From Bacteroidota bacterium (GTDB lineage Bacteria > Bacteroidota > Bacteroidia > Bacteroidales > FEN-979): a stretch of 8,489 nucleotides of DNA. The translations under genes were made by a program, and so were the position numbers. How positions within the stretch are numbered: position 1 is the stretch's first letter; every line of letters starts with the position of its first letter. Below, one piece after another: positions 7,491 through 8,489 of this stretch. The notes under the pieces were generated by a model. That model was given only the letters and a program-made list of their open reading frames with translations, was not told where the DNA came from and did no database searches. The stretch lies in contig JAPLDN010000239.1 in assembly GCA_026391755.1 (NCBI GenBank), forward strand, positions 1 to 8,489. Direction: 5' to 3'.

Positions 7491-7759
7491 TTAATTTAAC
7501 GAGTAAAAAATAAAGTGAATTTATGTGACGGTGATTGCATTTTTTCGATTTATGGGTTAATCAATCCCATTTATTTTCTTTTTTTAACAAAACTGACTCA
7601 ATTCATATAATGGCAATAGGCTAAGATAGGTATATAATATCAAATGTTTTCTTATGGCTACAGAAAAAAACCAATATGTGAAATGAGACATATCAAATAA
7701 TTCAACGTCGTAAAAAGAGAAAATCGATAAGGGGGCTTGATTTGCAGAATCTGAATGTG
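7491..7759. other. Long AT-rich intergenic region upstream of mscL
   Basis: This gap of 269 bases separates the partial kinase gene from mscL, both on the - strand, and probably holds the mscL promoter. No exact TAnnTTTG box is seen on the - strand. The stretch contains the 7552-7570 inverted repeat listed separately and a few tiny open frames (for example 10 codons at 7654-7686, + strand) with nothing to support them. No clear terminator for the upstream kinase is visible. Confidence 0.4.
7552..7585 (+). terminator. Possible weak intrinsic terminator or operator-like dyad (hairpin plus T-tract)
   Basis: ATGGG (7552-7556) and CCCAT (7566-7570) can pair around a nine-base loop. On the + strand the stem is followed at once by a T-rich run (7571-7585). 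This resembles an intrinsic terminator reading rightward, yet no + strand gene lies upstream. It could end an antisense transcript from the mscL region, or be a protein-binding dyad in the mscL leader. The stem is short, so chance is a real alternative. Confidence 0.25.
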
Positions 7760-8489
7760 TCAGTCAGGGTACTTCAGTTTATTATTTTCCTGCATGGGTG
7801 TTGTATCCATCCTGCTCGGTAGCGTGAAATAAAACGTGGTTCCCTTCCCTTCTTCACTCTCCACCCAAATCTTTCCGCCCTGCTTTTCGACGAACTCCTT
7901 GCAAAGGATCAGTCCCAAACCTGAGCTAGGTTCACCTTCGGTACCCAATCGGTTAGATTTTACATCAAGGCGGAAAAGGTTTTCCATCATTATTTTGTTC
8001 ATACCGATACCTGTATCCCTGATGGAAATCTCAATAAAATTGCCGAGAATTGCCTTTGTCGAAATGGTAACCTTTCCGCCTTTGGGGGTGAACTTCAAAG
8101 CATTAGATGCTATGTTACGAAGGATGCCACCAAGCATAAATTCATCGGCATAAACCATAAACTCTTCAGGGATATTACATATGACCTCAATACCTTTCTT
8201 AACAGCTATATCACGAACGGTTGCCAGATTTTCTGAAGTCTTGGGTTTCAAGAACAATGACACAGGCTTAAATGTAATCGTTCCACGTTGCATTTGTGCC
8301 CATTCTAAAAGATTTTCGAGTAACCGATATAGGTTGGATGCGGATTCCTTCATCATCATATTCATCTCTTGAATCTGATCCAGTGACATTGAAGGCAGTT
8401 CTTCATTCATTATTTCTGTCAACCCTAAAAAACCTTGGAAAGGACTGCGCAAATCGTGGGCAATGATGGAGAAAAATTTATCTTTTTCC
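7760..8489 (-). CDS. Sensor histidine kinase, HisKA-HATPase C-terminal part (5' partial)
   Basis: The frame runs off the right edge, so the start and any sensor domains are outside. The visible 243 codons begin with EKDKFFSIIAHDLRSPF, where the phospho-accepting His is encoded at 8456-8458. A TTG at 8450-8452 lies inside this H-box and is not a start. The HisKA helices contain NLLENLLEWAQMQRG-like sequence. The HATPase_c domain shows its N-box LRNIASNALKFT (Asn codon at 8102-8104), G1 motif RDTGIGMN, lid NLFRLD, G2 motif SSGLGLILC and the final GTTFYFTLP strand, so it looks catalytically intact. A short hydrophilic tail follows, ending at TGA. No receiver domain is fused at the C-terminus. 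The core aligns closely with the interrupted kinase at 3884-5761 and serves as its best internal reference. The partner response regulator is not in the window. Confidence 0.9.
   Translation of the reverse strand, partial: EKDKFFSIIAHDLRSPFQGFLGLTEIMNEELPSMSLDQIQEMNMMMKESASNLYRLLENLLEWAQMQRGTITFKPVSLFLKPKTSENLATVRDIAVKKGIEVICNIPEEFMVYADEFMLGGILRNIASNALKFTPKGGKVTISTKAILGNFIEISIRDTGIGMNKIMMENLFRLDVKSNRLGTEGEPSSGLGLILCKEFVEKQGGKIWVESEEGKGTTFYFTLPSRMDTTPMQENNKLKYPD

Noticed and set aside
7654..7686. A 10-codon open frame on the + strand (MATEKNQYVK)
   Set aside because: It is too short, with no ribosome-binding site, promoter or homology to support it.
8450..8452. TTG as the start of the right-hand kinase
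   Set aside because: It lies directly after the catalytic AHD residues. The frame continues upstream with the normal EKDKFFSIIAHD sequence to the edge.

Overview
The window most likely comes from a chromosome of a Bacteroidota bacterium, probably Bacteroidales or a close relative. The evidence is a DUF3078-type outer-membrane barrel gene (a family largely confined to this phylum), AT-rich leaders without clear Shine-Dalgarno sequences, and several sensor kinases of the 'AHDLRSPF' type common there. This is inferred from gene content only. It looks like an ordinary chromosomal region. I see no RNA gene, CRISPR array, insertion sequence, phage gene or toxin/defence module, and no convincing new multi-gene system.

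Layout: (1) positions 1-1406, + strand, the 3' part of a cobalamin-dependent-type radical SAM gene cut by the window edge. (2) 1525-3825, + strand, a hybrid histidine kinase (MASE1, PAS, HisKA, HATPase, receiver). (3) 3884-5611, + strand, a second membrane sensor kinase whose ATPase domain is interrupted by an in-frame TAG; the missing C-terminus continues in the same frame to 5761. (4) A convergent AT-rich gap with small repeats, 5762-5974. (5) 5975-6919, - strand, a DUF3078 outer-membrane protein. (6) 7065-7490, - strand, the mechanosensitive channel gene mscL. (7) 7760-8489, - strand, the 3' part of a third sensor kinase, cut by the right edge and closely related in its catalytic core to the kinase in (3).

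Working together: the two + strand kinases are only 58 bases apart and are probably co-transcribed. The only receiver domain in the window is fused to the first of them, and no DNA-binding response regulator is present, so targets cannot be read from this sequence. MscL and the DUF3078 barrel are both envelope proteins, and sensor kinases lie on both sides, which loosely suggests an envelope or osmotic theme. That link is speculation. The most notable observation is the interrupted kinase: a nonsense codon together with several changes at normally conserved positions, all within about 70 bases of the ATP-lid region.
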